From NCBI GenBank assembly GCA_041398025.1, contig JAWKVM010000008.1, positions 186,001 through 250,000 of the forward strand: 64,000 bases of DNA, written 5' to 3'. Positions 8,460 to 18,004 of this stretch are shown piece by piece. How positions within the stretch are numbered: the first letter of the stretch is position 1; each line of letters starts with the position of its first letter. A model generated the notes under the pieces. That model saw only the letters and a list, made by a program, of their open reading frames with translations, did no database searches and was not told where the DNA came from. The stretch comes from JANQPX01 sp041398025. Its GTDB lineage: Bacteria > Pseudomonadota > Alphaproteobacteria > Geminicoccales > Geminicoccaceae. Made by a program: the position numbers and the translations under genes.

Positions 8460-9389
8460 CTAAGCTGTAGGATGGAAGGGGCGGCCGAGGCAAGCCGGAG
8501 CTTGCAGCCGGCGGCGCGCGGCGCCGCTGGACATCAGGGTCAAAACGACGATGGTCGCAATATAGGGCAGCATCGAGAGATATTGCGAGGCGATGTCGAT
8601 CATCGCACCACCCTGGGCGTGGAGCTGCAGGATGGTCACGCCGCCGAACAGATAGGCGCCGATCAGGATGCCGACCGGCCGCCAGGCGGCGAACACCACC
8701 AGCGCGAGCGCGATCCAGCCGCGGCCGGCGGTCATCTGCTCGATCCACATGGGCGTGTAGGCAAGGGACAGATAGGCGCCGCCGAGCCCGGCCATCATGC
8801 CGCCGAACAGGACGGCCATGTAGCGGATGCGAATGACCGGATAGCCGATGGCATGGGCGGCCTCGTGATTGTCGCCGACCGCGCGCAGCACCAGCCCTGC
8901 GCGGCTCCTGTTCAGGAACCAGGCGATGACCGGCACCATGGCGAGGCCGAAATAGACCAGGACGTCGTGGGAGAAGAGCAGCGGGCCGACCACGGGCAGA
9001 TCGGACAGGCCCGGGACCTTCAGCCGGGCGAGGCGCTCGAGCGGCGTGCCGACATAGGGGCTGCCGATCAACGCGGAAAGGCCGATGCCGAAGATGGTGA
9101 GCGCCAGGCCGGACGCCACCTGGCTGGTGAGCAGGGTCAGGGTGAGAAAGCCGAACAGCAGCGCCATGGCGGCGCCGGCGAGGGCCGCGGCGAGGAGCGC
9201 CAGGGTCGAGCTGCCGGTGCCGACGGCGGTGGCGAAGGCGGCGACCGCGCCCACCAGCATCATGCCCTCGACGCCGAGATTGAGCACGCCGGATTTTTCG
9301 ACGACCGCCTCGCCGAGGGCGGCGAGCAGCAGGGGCGTGGCGGCACCGACGATGGTGATCAGAGCGAGGATGACGGGGTCCAGCGACAT
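8460..9389 (-). CDS. ABC transporter permease (BMP/nucleoside type, second permease)
   Basis: 309 residues, hydrophobic throughout, with the BPD_transp_2 signature (LGEAVVEKSGVLNLGVEGMM near the N-terminus, then LRAVGDNHEAAHAIGYPVIRIRYMAVLFGGMMAGLGGAYLS). This is the NupQ/YufQ-like partner of the preceding permease. It follows that gene with one base between them, indicating translational coupling, and precedes the binding protein. It forms half of the inner-membrane channel of the importer. Confidence 0.93.
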   Translation of the reverse strand: MSLDPVILALITIVGAATPLLLAALGEAVVEKSGVLNLGVEGMMLVGAVAAFATAVGTGSSTLALLAAALAGAAMALLFGFLTLTLLTSQVASGLALTIFGIGLSALIGSPYVGTPLERLARLKVPGLSDLPVVGPLLFSHDVLVYFGLAMVPVIAWFLNRSRAGLVLRAVGDNHEAAHAIGYPVIRIRYMAVLFGGMMAGLGGAYLSLAYTPMWIEQMTAGRGWIALALVVFAAWRPVGILIGAYLFGGVTILQLHAQGGAMIDIASQYLSMLPYIATIVVLTLMSSGAARRRLQAPACLGRPFHPTA

Positions 9390-9390
9390 G

Positions 9391-10467
9391 TCAGGCGGCC
9401 TTTGCCTCGGGGCTCGATCCGAAGGCGATGCGGTAGCGCACCAGGAGATCGGCGGCGAGCACGAAGAACAGCAGCAGGCCCTGGAACACGCCGGTCACCG
9501 CGGTCGGCAGGCCGACCGCGATCTGCGCGTTCTCGCCGCCGAGATAGGAAAGCGCCATCAGGAGGCCGGCGAACAGCACGCCGAGCGGATGCAGCCGTCC
9601 GAGAAAGGCGACGATGATCGCGGTGAAGCCGTAGCCCGGCGAGATCTCCGGCACGAGCTGCCCGATCGGGCCCGCGACTTCGCTAAGGCCGGCAATGCCG
9701 GCGAGGCCGCCGCCGAGGAGCATGGAGAACCAGACCATGCGCGCCTGGCTGAAGCCGGCGAAACGGGCGGCGCGCGGCGCGGCGCCCACCACCTTCACCT
9801 GAAAGCCGAGCAGGGTCTTCGACAGGATGAACCACGCCACGCCCACGGCGACGACCGCAAGTAAGGCGCCTAAGTGCAACCTGGTGCCGTCCAGGAGGAT
9901 CGGCATGGTGCCGGCGTCGGGAAAGAGGCGGGATTCGGGGAAATTGAAGCCCTCGGGATCGCGCCAGGGGCCGTGGACCAGGGCGCTCAGCAGCAGCGTC
10001 GCCACATAGGTCAGCATCAGGCTGGTCAGGATCTCGTTGACGTTGAAGCGGGTCTTCAGCAACGCGGGGATGGCGGCCCAGAGCGCGCCGCCGAGCGCGC
10101 CGAACACGACCATGGCCGGCAGCAGCAGGATGCTTTCGCTGTCATGCAGCCAGATCGCGAGCCCGCCGCCGAAGATCGCACCGAGGGTGAGCTGGCCCTC
10201 TGCGCCGATGTTCCAGACGCCGGCGCGAAAGCCGATCGAGAGGCCGACGCCGATCAGCACCAGCGGCGTCGCCTTGACCACCAGCTCGGCGACACCGTAG
10301 CGGCTGGAGAGCGGCGAGACGAAGAAGTGATAGAGGGTCTCGACGGGGTCGTAGCCCATCAGCGCGAACAGGACGAAGCCCGCCGCCACGGTGAGCGCCA
10401 CGGCAAACACCGGCGCCAGATAGGTCCAGGCGGCCGACGGTTCGGAGCGCGGAACGAGCCTGATCAT
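9391..10467 (-). CDS. ABC transporter permease (BMP/nucleoside type, first permease)
   Basis: 358 residues, BPD_transp_2 family, NupP/YufP-like, with about eight or more transmembrane segments. The motif GLSIGFRAGVWNIGAEGQLTLGAI is typical of the first permease of BMP importers. The start ATG overlaps the end of the ATPase gene by 4 bp (ATGA), so the subunits are co-translated. It pairs with the downstream permease to form the channel. Confidence 0.93.
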   Translation of the reverse strand: MIRLVPRSEPSAAWTYLAPVFAVALTVAAGFVLFALMGYDPVETLYHFFVSPLSSRYGVAELVVKATPLVLIGVGLSIGFRAGVWNIGAEGQLTLGAIFGGGLAIWLHDSESILLLPAMVVFGALGGALWAAIPALLKTRFNVNEILTSLMLTYVATLLLSALVHGPWRDPEGFNFPESRLFPDAGTMPILLDGTRLHLGALLAVVAVGVAWFILSKTLLGFQVKVVGAAPRAARFAGFSQARMVWFSMLLGGGLAGIAGLSEVAGPIGQLVPEISPGYGFTAIIVAFLGRLHPLGVLFAGLLMALSYLGGENAQIAVGLPTAVTGVFQGLLLFFVLAADLLVRYRIAFGSSPEAKAA

Positions 10468-12017
10468 TGAACCGCGGTCTCCGACCCCAAGTCAGCGCCC
10501 GCCGGCGTCCCGGCGCCGCCCATGAGGAGGCCGATCTGTTCGGCGGTGACGTCGGCGGTCTTGAGCGGCTCGGAAAGCTGGCCGAGATGGAGCACGACCA
10601 GCCGGTCGCTGATCGCCAGGAGCTCGTCCAGGTCCTGGGAGATCACCAGAACGGCGGCGCCGGCATCTGCAAGATCGAACAGGGCTTGGTGGATGCGTGC
10701 GGCGGCGCCGGCATCGACGCCCCAGGTCGGCTGGGCGGCGATCAGAACGGTCGGGCGCTGCTCGATCTCGCGGCCGATGATGAATTTCTGCAGATTGCCG
10801 CCGGAAAGGGCGCGCGCTTCGGCCTCGACGCCGGGTGTGCGCACGTCGAAGCGCTCGATCACCTCTTCCGCGAAGGCCCGGGTCCTGTCCTCGCGGATGA
10901 CGCCGCCTGGCGCCAGCAGCCGTTTCGGGCCGTAGCCGCTGAGCAGCGCGTTGTCGGTGAGGCTCATGCCGGGCACGGCGCCATGGCCGAGCCGTTCCTC
11001 CGGCAGAAAGGCGAGGCCCAGCTTCCGGCGCGCGGCGGGCCCGAGCGTGCCGGCGGGCTGGCCGTCGATCGTGATGGCGCCTGCCGGCTCCACCGGCACC
11101 TCGCCGGAGAGCGCTTCCTGCAGCTCGATCTGACCATTGCCGGCGACGCCTGCGATACCGAGAATCTCGCCGCCGCGGAGGCTGAAGCTGACATTCTTGA
11201 GGTCGATGCCGAAGGGTTCGGGCGAGACCAGGTCGAGGTCTTCGACCTCCAGGCGAACGGCGCCCGCATCGCGCTGATCGCGCGGGGTTGGGCGGGCCAG
11301 CTCCGATCCGATCATCATGCCGGCGAGGCTGGATGCGGTCTCCGTGCGCGGATCACACACCGTCACCACCTTGCCGCCGCGCAGGATGGTCGCGCGCTGG
11401 CAAAGGGCCCGGATCTCGTCGAGCTTGTGGCTGATATAGAGGATCGAGCAGCCTTCGGCGGCGAGGCGCTTCAGGGTCTCGAACAGCTTCTCGACCTCCT
11501 GCGGCGTCAGCACCGAGGTCGGTTCGTCCATGATCAGGAGCTTCGGGTCCTGCAGAAGACAGCGCAGGATCTCGATGCGCTGGCGTTCGCCGACCGAGAG
11601 ATCGTGCACGTAGCGATCGAGGCCGATCGGCAGGCCGTAGGTGCCGGCGACGCTTTTGACGCGCGCGGCAAGCGCTGTCATGTCGCGCTCGCCGGGCATG
11701 CCGAGGGCGATGTTTTCCAGCACGGTCAGCGCCTCGAACAGGGAGAAATGCTGGAACACCATGCCGATGCCGAGTTTTCGCGCGGCATTGGGATCCCTGA
11801 TGGTGACGGGCTGCCCCTCCCAGACGATCTCGCCCTGATCCGCGGCGAGCACGCCGTAGATGATCTTGACCAGCGTGCTCTTGCCGGCGCCGTTCTCGCC
11901 GAGCAGCGCATGGGTCTCGCCGGGCAGCACCTCGAGATCGACCGCGTCGTTCGCGAGGCAGCCGGGGAAACGCTTGGTGATCCCGGAGAGTGCGAGGCGA
12001 GGTGTCGGGGCGTTCAT
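10464..12017 (-). CDS. ABC transporter ATP-binding protein, two fused ATPase domains (BMP type)
   Basis: 517 residues with two tandem ABC domains, as usual for nucleoside/BMP and ribose-type importers. The first has a canonical Walker A (GENGAGKST), LSVGERQRIEI signature and Walker B (LLIMDEPTSVL). The second has a degenerate Walker A (GVAGNGQIE) and a LSGGNLQK signature, also normal for this family. The internal ATG at the MNAPTP residues was preferred over an upstream TTG: AGGAG lies 14 nt before it, and the domain begins soon after. First gene of the operon; its promoter must lie within the short gap to the penicillin-binding protein gene. Confidence 0.92.
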   Translation of the reverse strand: MNAPTPRLALSGITKRFPGCLANDAVDLEVLPGETHALLGENGAGKSTLVKIIYGVLAADQGEIVWEGQPVTIRDPNAARKLGIGMVFQHFSLFEALTVLENIALGMPGERDMTALAARVKSVAGTYGLPIGLDRYVHDLSVGERQRIEILRCLLQDPKLLIMDEPTSVLTPQEVEKLFETLKRLAAEGCSILYISHKLDEIRALCQRATILRGGKVVTVCDPRTETASSLAGMMIGSELARPTPRDQRDAGAVRLEVEDLDLVSPEPFGIDLKNVSFSLRGGEILGIAGVAGNGQIELQEALSGEVPVEPAGAITIDGQPAGTLGPAARRKLGLAFLPEERLGHGAVPGMSLTDNALLSGYGPKRLLAPGGVIREDRTRAFAEEVIERFDVRTPGVEAEARALSGGNLQKFIIGREIEQRPTVLIAAQPTWGVDAGAAARIHQALFDLADAGAAVLVISQDLDELLAISDRLVVLHLGQLSEPLKTADVTAEQIGLLMGGAGTPAGADLGSETAVQ

Positions 12018-12161
12018 GTCGAGGCGTATGGGCTCCTGTCGCAGGTCGATGCGCAATGATCAAAGACCGTGAAGCAAAGACCATGCCGCAGACGCTCTGG
12101 CCTGTCACGCAATTCCCAAATTTTTCCTGTAATGCGACCGAAATGGGCGGCCGCTCGCCGC

Positions 12162-14105
12162 TCAGTCCTGGGACAGGCCCGCGATCGCCTCGCCGCCGGC
12201 GACCGGTGCCGGCAGAGGTTCGGGTGCGCCGCGCGAGCGCGTCAAGAAATCCTTGAAGATCATGGCGGGCAGGCCGCCGCCGCTCGCCTGCTGCATGGGC
12301 TTGCCGTCGTCATTGCCGACCCAGACGCCGACCACGAGATCGTGCGTGAAGCCGATGAACCAGGCATCCCGGTAGTCGGAGCTGGTGCCGGTCTTGCCGG
12401 CGACGAAGCCCGGCATCTGCGCGCGCCAGCCGGTGCCCTCGATCAGCGTGTCCTCGAGCATCCGGGTCATGCCGGCGACCGCGTCTGCCGACAGCACCCG
12501 CTCGTCGATCTCGGAGCGCTGATAAAGGGTGGCGCGATCGGCACCGGTGATGCTGACGATGCCCTCCGGCCAGACCATCGAGCCGCCATTGGCGACCGTG
12601 GCGTAGGCGGCGGTCAGCTCCAGCAGGGTGACCTCGGCGCTGCCCAGCGCCAGGCTCGGATGGTCGTGCAGCCTGCTGGTGATGCCGAGCTGGCGGGCCT
12701 TCTGCACGATCTTGTCGCGGCCGATATATTCGGCGAGGCGCACGGCCGCGGTGTTCACGGAATGGGTGAAGGCGTGCGCGATGGTCACGCGTTTGGGGTA
12801 GGCATCGTCGGCATTGCGCGGGCGCCAGCCGTCGACGTCGATCGGCAGGGCGGAGATGCGGTTGTCCGGCTGGATCGCCTCGTCGAGGGCGGCCAGATAG
12901 AGGAAGAGCTTGAAGGCGGAGCCCGGCTGGCGTCGGGCCTGGACCGCGCGATTGAACTGGCTTTCCCGATAGCGCCGTCCGCCGAGCATGGCTTTGATGC
13001 GCCCGTCCGGGGTCATGGCGACGAGGGCGAGCTGGGTGGCGTCCGCTTTGTCCGCATGGCGCTCGAACACGGCATCCGCCGCCGCTTCGGCATGGCGCTG
13101 CAGGGCTTGATCGAAGGTGGTCTGGACGGTCAGCCGGGGCTGCAGCGTGCTGGTATAGAGATGGCTTTCGGCGGCCACCCAATCGGTGAAATAGCGCTGA
13201 TCGCCGCTGTTTCGGCTGCTGCCGGCGAGCGTCGCAGGCGCTGCGATCGCCCTCTCGGCCTGAACGCGATCGACAGCACCCTGCTCGACCATGCTCTGCA
13301 GCACGACCCTGGCCCGCGCCTGTGCGCGCTCGAGCTTTCGGGTGGGCGCGAAGCGGGACGGGGCCTTGATCAAGCCCGCCAGCATCGCCGATTCCGCCAG
13401 GGAGAGCGTGCCCGCGGTCTTGCCGAAATAGCGCCTGGCGGCCGCGTCCACGCCATAGGCGCCGCCGCCGAGATAGACCTTGTTGAGATAGGCTTCGAGG
13501 ATCTGCTCCTTGCTCAGGCGCCGCTCCAGCGAGAGGGCGTAGGCGGCCTCCTTGATCTTGCGCGTGAAGCTGCGCTCCGGGCCGACGAAGGCGAGCTTGG
13601 CGAGCTGCTGGGTGATCGTGCTGCCGCCCTCGACCACGCCGAGCGCTATGAGATTCCTGAACGTCGCGCGAGCGATGCCGATCGGGTCGATGCCGAGATG
13701 GCCGTAGAAGCGGCGGTCCTCGATCGCGATGACGGCGGCCGGCAGCCAGGGCGACATCTCGCCGAGGGTGACGTAGTTGCCCTGGCCGTCGCCGATCCGG
13801 GCCATGACCAGGCCGTTGTCGTCCAGCAAGGTGATGGCCGAGCTCCGGCTGCCCTCGCGCAGATCGCGCGCGGCTTCGAAATTCAGGCTCTGCAGCCAGA
13901 GCAAGGCGAGGCCGAGCAGGAGGACGAGAAGGGGCGCCGTGATCAGCCAGTGGGCCGCCGGACGCCGGCGCCGGGTGTCCGCAAGCGTGTAGCGCGTGCG
14001 CAGCTCGGCAGGCCGCTCGGAGGTCAGCACCGACGACGCGAGCGCACGCAGACGCGTGGACAGCGCGCGGCGACCTGGCTCATTGCTGCTCGTCGATGAC
14101 CTCAA
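12162..14105 (-). CDS. Class A penicillin-binding protein (PBP1 type)
   Basis: 647 residues. A basic cytoplasmic N-terminus is followed by a transmembrane helix (about 53-72), a GT51 transglycosylase domain with catalytic Glu in AIEDRRFYGHLGID (about 127-140) and GGSTITQQLAK, and a transpeptidase domain with SAFK (Ser about 396), HSVN (about 448-451) and GKTGTS. It polymerises and crosslinks peptidoglycan at the inner membrane. The TTG at 14105 overlaps the upstream DUF3553 gene by 26 bp; a GTG 25 codons later is a real alternative. The C-terminus is short, with no PASTA or OB insert. Confidence 0.93.
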   Translation of the reverse strand: MRSSTSSNEPGRRALSTRLRALASSVLTSERPAELRTRYTLADTRRRRPAAHWLITAPLLVLLLGLALLWLQSLNFEAARDLREGSRSSAITLLDDNGLVMARIGDGQGNYVTLGEMSPWLPAAVIAIEDRRFYGHLGIDPIGIARATFRNLIALGVVEGGSTITQQLAKLAFVGPERSFTRKIKEAAYALSLERRLSKEQILEAYLNKVYLGGGAYGVDAAARRYFGKTAGTLSLAESAMLAGLIKAPSRFAPTRKLERAQARARVVLQSMVEQGAVDRVQAERAIAAPATLAGSSRNSGDQRYFTDWVAAESHLYTSTLQPRLTVQTTFDQALQRHAEAAADAVFERHADKADATQLALVAMTPDGRIKAMLGGRRYRESQFNRAVQARRQPGSAFKLFLYLAALDEAIQPDNRISALPIDVDGWRPRNADDAYPKRVTIAHAFTHSVNTAAVRLAEYIGRDKIVQKARQLGITSRLHDHPSLALGSAEVTLLELTAAYATVANGGSMVWPEGIVSITGADRATLYQRSEIDERVLSADAVAGMTRMLEDTLIEGTGWRAQMPGFVAGKTGTSSDYRDAWFIGFTHDLVVGVWVGNDDGKPMQQASGGGLPAMIFKDFLTRSRGAPEPLPAPVAGGEAIAGLSQD

Positions 14106-14256
14106 GGCTGATCACCCCGCCATTGATCACCACCTTGCCTCGATCCTCGAAGTTCACGGTGATGCGCTCGCCGACCACGGATTGAACATGGCCGACACCC
14201 CAATCGGGCTCATCCGGATGCCGGACCCTCGCTCCCGGAACCAGGCGCGAATCCAT
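14080..14256 (-). CDS. Small DUF3553 protein
   Basis: A 58-residue beta-rich protein of the DUF3553 type (PGARVRHPDEPDWGVGHVQSV, then ITVNFEDRGKVVI). Its sequence resembles the UvrD/CarD-like SH3-type module (WGxGxV...VxFxxxGxKxI) found at the C-terminus of helicases. It may bind nucleic acid or an RNA polymerase-related partner. The start was chosen at the ATG behind AGGAGATCCC. The end overlaps the penicillin-binding protein start, suggesting coupling. The function is not established. Confidence 0.75.
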   Translation of the reverse strand: MDSRLVPGARVRHPDEPDWGVGHVQSVVGERITVNFEDRGKVVINGGVISLEVIDEQQ

Positions 14257-14434
14257 GGGATCTCCTCGTCGATCGCATGACCGGCATCCCCCGATACCGG
14301 CTCGCTTCGGGCGCAGCATACGCCCGATCGACGCTAGCGCCAACTCGGGCGAATTCCTGTGATCTTCTTCACATCTGCGCTAGATTCTACGAGTCGCTGC
14401 CCGCCGGCAGCACCATCCAAATGCGGGGGGATCC

Positions 14435-15367
14435 ATGAAAATCGCTGTCTTCGGGGTGGGCGCCATGGGCTCGGTCTATGCAGCGCTGCTCGCCGATGCC
14501 GGGCATGAGGTGGTGGCGGTCGACGTCTGGAAGGACCATGTCGACGCGATCGGCCAACGTGGCCTTCGCCTCGAGGGTGCCAGCGGGGACCGGACGGTGA
14601 CCTCGATCAAAGCGACGACGGACCCTGCCCAGGCCGGACTTGCGGATCTCTATATCATTGCCACGAAGGCGGACGGGGTCGGTGCGGCGGCGCGCGCGAT
14701 CCAGCCGCTGATGGGACCGGATTCGCTGGTGCTGACCATCCAGAACGGCCTCGGCGCCGGTGAGCGCATCGCAGAGCACATGCCCACCGACAACGTGCTG
14801 CTCGGCGTCGCCCAGGGCTTCGGCGCGTCGATCAAGGCGCCCGGCCACGCCCACCACAACGGCATGGCGCTGATCCGCATCGGCGAAATCGGAGGCGGCC
14901 TCACCGAGCGCCTGGAAAGGGTCGCCGAGGTCTGGCGTGGTGCCGGCTTCGAGGTCAAGGCGTTCGAAGACATCCAGCAGCTCATTTGGGAAAAATGGCT
15001 CTGCAACTGCACTTTCAGCGCGCCCTGCGCGGCGTTCGACTGCACCATCGCCGAGCTGATGGCCAACCAGCACCGCTGGAGGGTTGCCTTAGGCTGTGCT
15101 AAGGAGGTTTTCGCCCTCGGCCAGGCCAAGGGCATCGCGTTCAGCTTCGACGACCCGATCGCCTACGTCACCGCGTTTGGCCAGCGCATGCCGAACGCCC
15201 GCCCCTCCATGCTCCTCGACCACCACGCCAAGCGCCCCTCCGAGATCGACGCGATCAACGGCATGGCGGTGACGCTTGGCCGGGAAATGGGGATCGAGAC
15301 GCCTTACAATGAGACGCTGAGCGCTGTGGTGAGGGCGCGGGAGGCGGGTTGGGTGACCAAGGGGTAA
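14435..15367 (+). CDS. Ketopantoate reductase family (ApbA/PanE-like) oxidoreductase
   Basis: 310 residues. The N-terminal NADP-binding Rossmann motif GVGAMGSVYAALLADAGHEV is followed by the ApbA_C helical domain (LIWEKWLCNCTFSAPCAAFDC, then RPSMLLDHHAKRPSEIDAINGMAV). The C-terminal signature with S-M-L-D...R-P-EID-NG matches 2-dehydropantoate reductases. Many paralogues in this family act on other 2-oxo acids, and no pantothenate genes are near, so the reaction is uncertain. The ATG follows GGGGGGATCC. It is divergent from the DUF3553/penicillin-binding protein pair. Confidence 0.87.
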   Translation: MKIAVFGVGAMGSVYAALLADAGHEVVAVDVWKDHVDAIGQRGLRLEGASGDRTVTSIKATTDPAQAGLADLYIIATKADGVGAAARAIQPLMGPDSLVLTIQNGLGAGERIAEHMPTDNVLLGVAQGFGASIKAPGHAHHNGMALIRIGEIGGGLTERLERVAEVWRGAGFEVKAFEDIQQLIWEKWLCNCTFSAPCAAFDCTIAELMANQHRWRVALGCAKEVFALGQAKGIAFSFDDPIAYVTAFGQRMPNARPSMLLDHHAKRPSEIDAINGMAVTLGREMGIETPYNETLSAVVRAREAGWVTKG

Positions 15368-15886
15368 AATGAGGTCCGTCGACCAGCAGGTTGCGGCAAC
15401 GCTTGGCAGCGGCTCGCCCAACGACACCACCAACTGTGCATGGCTCGAGCTTTTCCCGGCGCTTGTCGCTGCTGCCATCTTGCCTTTGCCAGGGTCGTCG
15501 CCACCCACCATCACGATCCCGAAAACACATCCCGACCGATCGAGAACGCGTCGCCTGCCCCGTGACCTTCATGATCATCACCTGGTGTGCCAGAGCCTGT
15601 GGAAACCCTTCGGTGCACCTTTGAGCTCGGAGACTCCGCCTGGTTCTGCTGAGCGACTGCTGCAAGGTCACTCTCGCCTTGAACCTTTGTGCTCGGGATA
15701 CAGCGACCGGTGATCGACGCGAGTTCGCCGAAAGGCGGAGCGCAGGCACCATATGCTATGCCTTCTCGGGACGAGGCGCCGAAGATCCACAGCGCGAATC
15801 GTGCTAGGGTCTGGATCTGGCGGCCGCTGACGACCACGTGAGGGCGATCGTCGTGTTTCTGTTTGATCGAAGGCCTGCCTGAGTCC
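15368..15886. other. 519-bp gap without a supported gene
   Basis: The gap lies between the ApbA/PanE-like gene and the VanZ-like gene, both on the plus strand. Reading frames here have no domain, no good start signal and atypical composition. No hairpin terminator or palindrome stands out. Confidence 0.4.
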
Positions 15887-16276
15887 ATGCGGATCCTGCA
15901 TCACCCGCGATTTCGTCTCGTCTCCTGCCTGATCTGGTGCCTCTCCTGGCCGGCGGTCGCCGCTCTCCTGCTCACCCCGCTGCCGTTCGGCTTCATAGCG
16001 CGCTCCGATCTCCTCGGCCATGTCCTGCTGTTCGCGGTCATGTCGGTCGCGGTCGTCACCTTCGCCCGCAGCCGGACGCAGATCATCACCCTTGCGGTCC
16101 TGTCGATCGCCTACGGCGTCGCGCTGGAGTTCGGCCAGGCCTATGTGCCCGGCCGCACCTTCGACGTTGCCGACGCCATCGCCAACGCCGTCGGCGGCGT
16201 CGCCGGCTGCCTGACGGCCCTCGTCCTGCTCGAACGGCTGGTGGCCACGACCACCTCGGGCCGCAACCGGACCTGA
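15887..16276 (+). CDS. VanZ-like small membrane protein
   Basis: 129 residues with three to four hydrophobic segments. It carries the VanZ-family signature AYGVALEFGQAYVPGRTFDVADAIANAVGG, that is E-x-x-Q, PGR-x-x-D and D-x-x-AN-x-x-G. VanZ homologues are widespread inner-membrane proteins; only the enterococcal one is linked to teicoplanin resistance, so no resistance is implied. The start was set at the ATG; an upstream TTG adding eight residues is possible. It converges on the prodomain-like gene. Confidence 0.75.
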   Translation: MRILHHPRFRLVSCLIWCLSWPAVAALLLTPLPFGFIARSDLLGHVLLFAVMSVAVVTFARSRTQIITLAVLSIAYGVALEFGQAYVPGRTFDVADAIANAVGGVAGCLTALVLLERLVATTTSGRNRT

Positions 16277-16321
16277 CCGGCGCTCGGGCCGTCGCTGTCG
16301 TCGAAACTTGTCCTGAAAGAC

Positions 16322-16840
16322 TCAGGCAGAGCCGGCGAATTCGGGGTCGGCGAGCGTCACACCCTTTTCGGCCTGCAGCGCCGCCGCCGTTGCCAGGGGG
16401 TTCTTCGAGCCGGACGTGATCCTGACCAGATAGCTGCCGTGGCCGCGCTGCTCGATCGCCTGCAGTCGGTAGCGCGCGAGCATCGCCCGCTGCTCGTGGC
16501 CGGTGACGCTCGGATCGAACAGCAGCTCGATATGGCCGTTCGGCACCATCGGGGCGGTCTTTCCCCGGAGCATGAACACATGGCTTGCGGCCGCCACGGA
16601 GGGCCGGGCGCGCAGCCAGTCGAGATCCTGTTCCAGGCCGGCCGCCGACGGCCGCAGCTCGACCACCTCGAACGCCCCGATCGTCACCGGCCTGCCGGAT
16701 CCGCCGGTCACGGCGATGCCGTCGATGTCGGCCTTCAGGGCCGCCGCCATGCCGGCACGCGCGCGCACAGCAATGAGATTGTCGCTTTTCTCGAAGGTCA
16801 CATCCCGGTTCTGATAGCGCAAAGCGATGGTGGCGGGCAC
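16322..16840 (-). CDS. Stand-alone subtilisin (S8) prodomain-like protein
   Basis: 172 residues from a GTG that follows GAGGGAG with 8-nt spacing. The layout matches the N-terminal region of some S8 serine proteases: an opening beta strand (ATIALRYQNRDVTFEKSDNL), a segment RPSVAAASHVF, then PNGHIELLFDPSVTGHEQRAMLARY and a final ATAAALQAEKGVTLADPEF. In proteases this is where the propeptide ends and the Asp-box domain begins, but the reading frame stops five residues later and no catalytic Asp/His/Ser region follows on this strand. It is either a relic of a truncated protease or a free inhibitor/chaperone. An upstream extension of 36 codons is open but looks non-coding. Confidence 0.6.
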   Translation of the reverse strand: MPATIALRYQNRDVTFEKSDNLIAVRARAGMAAALKADIDGIAVTGGSGRPVTIGAFEVVELRPSAAGLEQDLDWLRARPSVAAASHVFMLRGKTAPMVPNGHIELLFDPSVTGHEQRAMLARYRLQAIEQRGHGSYLVRITSGSKNPLATAAALQAEKGVTLADPEFAGSA

Positions 16841-17104
16841 GGCGCGCGCTCCCTCACGACCGAATGGATCGCCCCGACCCCTAGGCCCCGGCGTCCCAAG
16901 AAGGGAAAACATCTCGCCCAGGAATCGATGACATTCCACCCGCCGCAATCGACCGATACGTCATGATCGTCCCGCCTCAAATGGCTTCAAACAACGTCAA
17001 CATCTGTCCTAAATAGTCCTGCCGCCCTGCTTCATCAAGCAACACCCCGCCGTCGCCGACGACCGTGACGAGACGTGTGCTGATCAAATGCATGTGAACA
17101 TCCA

Positions 17105-17845
17105 TCAACCCTGGAGATCGCAGCCGAGGAAATTCCGGCCCGCCCCCTTGCAGGCCTCGAGCACGCTGTAGGTGCCGGCCGCCGGGTCGATCACCATGTC
17201 GCCGGGGTTGGTCAGGCAGTCGATCAGCCGGGTCTGCAGGCCGACCGGCTTGGCGTGGCCGCCGCGCTGCGCGAGCTTCTCGTTCCAGACATCCGGAATG
17301 TCATGCGCCTTCCAAACCCCCTTGGCGCGCAGCGGCTTCTTCTGCAGCACCAGCAGATATTCGCTGGTGCGGCGCGTGCGATAGCCCATGCCGATGCGCA
17401 TCTTGTTCCAGACGATCAGGTCGACGGTCTCGAGGTCGGTCCTGCCGATCCAGGGCTGGACGCCGGTGCAGAGGTGATATTTGTCCAGCCAGAGCAGCAG
17501 ATGGCCGCTTTTGATCAGGGCCTGGTCGATGCGCTCGATGAAGGCGCCGATCAGCGCATCGTCCATCTGCTCCAGCCTCGCCCGATCCTTCTGGCGCTCG
17601 CCTTCATTGCCGTATTTCTGCCGATCGAGCACGCCCCGATATTGCGGATCGAAGATGCAGAGCGGAAAGGCGCCCGCCTGCAGGCTTTCGAGAAAGGCGA
17701 GGCCGTCCGATCGATTGCGCGCATTCGGTCTGAAGCCTGGCGGCAGATCCAGGGCGGGCTGCTTCAGATGGCGTTCGCCGCTGAAGACGTTTTTTCGGGA
17801 CTTGGCTTCTATCGGGGCGTCGATATCGAGCGCGCCATCCTGCAT
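17105..17845 (-). CDS. Solitary N4/N6-type DNA methyltransferase, beta-class order
   Basis: 246 residues. Motif IV DPQY (about 66-69) lies near the N-terminus. The AdoMet-binding motif I (DPAAGTYSVLEA, about 220-231) and the preceding HAKPVGL motif X (about 197-203) lie at the C-terminus. This order is typical of beta-class amino-methyltransferases such as CcrM. It is shorter than CcrM and lacks its C-terminal extension. No restriction endonuclease or specificity gene is adjacent. The ATG was chosen behind GGAGG. Target sequence and base (adenine N6 or cytosine N4) cannot be told from sequence. Confidence 0.85.
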   Translation of the reverse strand: MQDGALDIDAPIEAKSRKNVFSGERHLKQPALDLPPGFRPNARNRSDGLAFLESLQAGAFPLCIFDPQYRGVLDRQKYGNEGERQKDRARLEQMDDALIGAFIERIDQALIKSGHLLLWLDKYHLCTGVQPWIGRTDLETVDLIVWNKMRIGMGYRTRRTSEYLLVLQKKPLRAKGVWKAHDIPDVWNEKLAQRGGHAKPVGLQTRLIDCLTNPGDMVIDPAAGTYSVLEACKGAGRNFLGCDLQG

Positions 17846-18004
17846 GCCGGCCTCCTTGTCGGTAGGACCCGATGAAGCGATAGCTGCCCGGACGGCAGAG
17901 GTCACGCCTTCAGCCCTTTCTATCCACAGCTTTTTTGCAAGGATCTACCGGAGCTGCGAGCGCTATGCTTCGATATCCGGGTCTTGGAACCAAGAGGGTG
18001 GCAG

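Noticed and set aside
15887..16276. Glycopeptide-resistance gene vanZ
   Set aside because: VanZ-like proteins are common in Gram-negative bacteria without resistance; no van cluster is present.
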